From: Promethearchaeota archaeon
GTDB lineage: Archaea; Asgardarchaeota; Lokiarchaeia; Sigyniarchaeales; SOKP01
DNA length: 7,999 bases
Assembly (NCBI GenBank): GCA_030615145.1
Contig: JAUWZT010000169.1
Location: forward strand, 1 to 7,999
Reading direction: 5' to 3'
The notes beneath the pieces are model-generated. The model saw nothing but the letters and a program-made list of their open reading frames with translations. It searched no databases and was not told the DNA's origin. Positions within the stretch are counted from its first letter, which is position 1; every line of letters begins with the position of its first letter. The position numbers were made by a program, and so were the translations under genes. Positions 5,881 to 7,999 of the stretch are shown piece by piece.

Positions 5881-6118
5881 TTATATCATTTTATATTATA
5901 TTCAAAAATTACTTAAACTAAAATTAAAAAATAACATAGTCCTTTTGGGCGTATTAATGTACATTTAAAAGATGTTATAAATAAGTAAAAATAAATTCTA
6001 TAAATATATTTGTATCATGTCCAGACATACATGGAAATTGAAGTAAAAATTAAAAATTTAAGAAAAATTAATTAATTTTATTTAATTTTTTGTTATATAA
6101 TTATTTTTTGAAGTAATA
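5881..6118. other. Divergent intergenic region
   Basis: These 238 very AT-rich bases separate the divergent starts of the DHH gene and the surface-protein gene, so both promoters should lie here. I see no RNA gene. The only structures are a 10-base palindrome, AATGTACATT (5956-5965), and a 14-codon open frame from the ATG at 6031 to the TAA at 6073-6075. Neither has support as functional. Confidence 0.6.
6093..6100 (+). promoter_or_regulatory. Probable TATA box of the surface-protein gene
   Basis: TTATATAA lies 19-26 bases before the ATG at 6119. This spacing predicts a leaderless or very short-leader transcript, which agrees with the lack of a clear ribosome binding site. Confidence 0.45.
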
Positions 6119-7831
6119 ATGATGAACACCAATTACAGGAAATTTCTTATAGTCCTTTTTGTAGTCTTAAGTTCTTTAATTCCATTAATCTTTATGGATG
6201 ATCTATATAATTATAACTCTTTGGAACATGAAGAATTTAACATAAACATCGATCCGAAAATGCAAATCTTCTCCAAAGACGATTATACCCCAATTCTTGA
6301 TGCTCCAAGGCAAGGCCTTGGGAACATTACAATAACTAAACTTACTTTTCATGAAGAAGGTATTTTTAATCGATCATATAGATATCCTAACCTCGTCGAT
6401 GATCTAAATTCTGGCGCGTTAAATATTACCTATTTAGGAACACAATATTTGCAAACTATTGAAATTGCACAGTTCAATAATCTTGATAAGTCTTTACCAG
6501 AATCGGATGAAATAACGGTATTGATAAATGAGTCGATTAGCGTCCAATATGATAGTTCTATAGAGGGATCGGAAGGGTATCTAATTTACAGTCCAAGATT
6601 GGTTCCACGCGTTCTCAAACAAGTACTTGTACAAAATGAATCTTCTTCGATCATTGAAGAATTAAGCGAAGACGAATACTCCCTTGATTCTGCTGATAAT
6701 TTAAACTTCGATTATCAAAACTACTTCCAGGATGATTTTCACAATTTTTCTATGTATTTCATTTTTGAATATATTTTGACCGCTTTTGGATGGGAATTAG
6801 CTCGAGACCCAAAAAATATCTTAACATTAACGCAACAACAACAAAATTTTAGCCCTTCATTTTATTATAATTTTAACCTAACCGGATTAAGGGATATGGG
6901 TATAGTAGCGAACTTTTCTAAGCCCGCGGACAATCTCGTTGTAGAATTAATCGTCAATCCGCTTGATAAGAACCTATTTTACGATCAACAATTAAAAATC
7001 AATGATCAAGTGGTTAATGACTTTTTAGAACAAGATAATTCAATAAATGTTACAATCTCAGCTGACGCTAAATTATTTTCTTTAACATTTAAAACGAATT
7101 TCACCTTAAGATTTGAAGATTCCGTTGATTACAGCTGGGCTATTGATAGATTAATCGATGGTAGAAACGTAAGGGAAAGAATATACTTTCCTTCTTTAAT
7201 ATCTGGCCCGAAACATATTTATTTAAAAAATGTTACATTAATTGAAAGCACCATTACTGCAGATCAAGTTATCAGCAATAGTTCCTTATTTGGGAGACCT
7301 GTTAATATTTACGACGTCATAGTGTCCATTACTCAAGAAACAATAGAGAATAGCTTAATCTTTACTGAGAATGCTGTAAAAAGAAAAGGATTGAGATTAA
7401 CGATCCCTTATCTCATTATTGGTGAAACAAACCCGTTTTCGTTAAAATATGATGCTACGAACGATCTCGAAATTGTTATTACAGATAACATACGCATGCC
7501 TTTAATTGGTTATAGAATTGAATTACTTTATTTTGGAAAAGTATTTGGAACTTATATATCAAATGATTTAACTCAACCTATGGCACCAGCATATTCGAAT
7601 GAAAATGGAGAGATTTTAATTGAGAATGTTCCTAATGGAAACTACACAGTTAAAATATATCAAGACAATGTAATTATAATGGAAGCTTTAATAAATACAT
7701 TTAGCGAAGTAAATTATGTAAGTACAAATGTACCATATTTCCCACTTTGGATTCTTATATTTGGAAGTATAAACGGTGCTTTGATACTAATTGGTTTAAT
7801 CATTTATTTTAATCATAAGAGACGATCTTAA
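6119..7831 (+). CDS. Secreted, membrane-anchored surface protein with C-terminal regulatory-like beta domain
   Basis: I do not recognise a named family for the whole 570-residue protein. After Arg7-Lys8 a hydrophobic segment (about 9-25) looks like a signal peptide or N-terminal anchor. A second hydrophobic segment near the C-terminus (about 541-564) is followed by the basic tail NHKRRS, a stop-transfer layout with most of the protein outside the cell. Between them are acidic, beta-rich sequence and about 14 N-x-S/T sequons (for example Asn69, 84, 102, 137, 173, 209, 253, 310, 371, 508), which suggests heavy glycosylation. Residues about 449-530 (ENGEILIENVPNGNYTV at 495-511) resemble the transthyretin-like/carboxypeptidase regulatory or CNA-B-type beta fold used in adhesins and surface proteins. 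No catalytic motif is visible. The start is ATG at 6119, with a second ATG directly after it. Confidence 0.8.
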   Translation: MMNTNYRKFLIVLFVVLSSLIPLIFMDDLYNYNSLEHEEFNINIDPKMQIFSKDDYTPILDAPRQGLGNITITKLTFHEEGIFNRSYRYPNLVDDLNSGALNITYLGTQYLQTIEIAQFNNLDKSLPESDEITVLINESISVQYDSSIEGSEGYLIYSPRLVPRVLKQVLVQNESSSIIEELSEDEYSLDSADNLNFDYQNYFQDDFHNFSMYFIFEYILTAFGWELARDPKNILTLTQQQQNFSPSFYYNFNLTGLRDMGIVANFSKPADNLVVELIVNPLDKNLFYDQQLKINDQVVNDFLEQDNSINVTISADAKLFSLTFKTNFTLRFEDSVDYSWAIDRLIDGRNVRERIYFPSLISGPKHIYLKNVTLIESTITADQVISNSSLFGRPVNIYDVIVSITQETIENSLIFTENAVKRKGLRLTIPYLIIGETNPFSLKYDATNDLEIVITDNIRMPLIGYRIELLYFGKVFGTYISNDLTQPMAPAYSNENGEILIENVPNGNYTVKIYQDNVIIMEALINTFSEVNYVSTNVPYFPLWILIFGSINGALILIGLIIYFNHKRRS

Positions 7832-7837
7832 AACAAA

Positions 7838-7999
7838 TTGATTGTAATTTTCATTGATGATATTGAAAATTTCTTACGCTTTTTAGACAAGCGAATAATG
7901 GATGAGGTTTTCTACGAATTTAAAGAGATTAAAAACGATACAGATTTATCTTTAGACGTCAAGATTGAGATAATTCTTCACTTTCTTGCTAAAGCTAAG
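7838..7999 (+). CDS. Partial open reading frame of unknown function, runs off the window
   Basis: From a TTG at 7838 the frame stays open for 54 codons to the window end. It is in the same frame as the surface-protein gene, six bases after that gene's stop. It reads IVIFIDDIENFLRF, then DKRIMDEVFYEFKEI, then SLDVKIEIILHFLAKAK, a highly charged, mainly helical-looking N-terminus with no signal peptide. An internal ATG at 7898 is an alternative start. No ribosome binding site precedes the TTG. Codon use resembles the neighbours, and the minus strand has stops here, so a real gene co-transcribed with the surface protein is likely. I do not recognise the family. Confidence 0.5.
   Translation, partial: MIVIFIDDIENFLRFLDKRIMDEVFYEFKEIKNDTDLSLDVKIEIILHFLAKAK

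Noticed and set aside
5956..5965. Perfect palindrome AATGTACATT as a possible operator
   Set aside because: A ten-base palindrome is expected by chance at this AT content, and no second copy or clear promoter position was seen.
6011..6034. Possible hairpin around ATGT-CCAG-ACAT
   Set aside because: The stem is only four base pairs and does not extend outward.
6031..6075. Fourteen-codon frame starting MEIEVKIKNL in the divergent intergenic region
   Set aside because: Too short, no ribosome site and AT-biased composition; it may be a chance frame or a gene remnant, and nothing supports either.

Overview
The window suggests an AT-rich archaeon, most probably of the Asgard group. All recognisable genes are archaeal in type: form III RuBisCO, ribose-1,5-bisphosphate isomerase, transcription factor S and a RecJ-like DHH protein. 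Several starts are TTG or GTG, and Shine-Dalgarno sites are of the GGTG/GGAGTGAT kind. The strongest lineage pointer is a 103-residue protein that reads as ribosomal protein eL22. This is otherwise a eukaryotic ribosomal protein and is known from Asgard genomes. No rRNA, tRNA, mobile element or CRISPR array is visible.

Layout. Positions 2-952 (+) hold a ribose-1,5-bisphosphate isomerase whose first few codons lie before the window. It converges, with a 24-base gap, on a RuBisCO large subunit (2254-977, -) that keeps its full catalytic set. Divergent from RuBisCO across a 140-base promoter region is the eL22-like gene (2395-2706, +). It is followed by a CitG/MdcB-family triphosphoribosyl-dephospho-CoA synthase-like gene (2754-3719, +) and by transcription factor S (3783-4136, +). 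The TFS promoter carries a repeated, partly palindromic 7-base motif. Converging on TFS is a two-gene unit on the minus strand: a RecJ-like DHH/DHHA1 phosphoesterase (5880-4492) overlapping or abutting a DUF167 protein (4480-4148). After a 238-base divergent intergenic region comes a large secreted, membrane-anchored, sequon-rich surface protein (6119-7831, +). A further reading frame of unknown function runs off the right edge (7838-7999, +).

How the genes work together. The first two genes encode consecutive steps of the archaeal AMP/nucleoside-monophosphate salvage pathway: ribose 1,5-bisphosphate to ribulose 1,5-bisphosphate, then carboxylation to two 3-phosphoglycerates. The enzyme that supplies the first substrate, AMP phosphorylase, is not in the window. 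The central genes touch translation (eL22) and transcript elongation and cleavage (TFS), and the DHH protein is probably a nuclease of DNA or RNA maintenance. No single new defence-type system is evident. The most notable items are the eL22 gene, the motif cluster at the TFS promoter, and a CitG-like enzyme with no citrate lyase genes in view.
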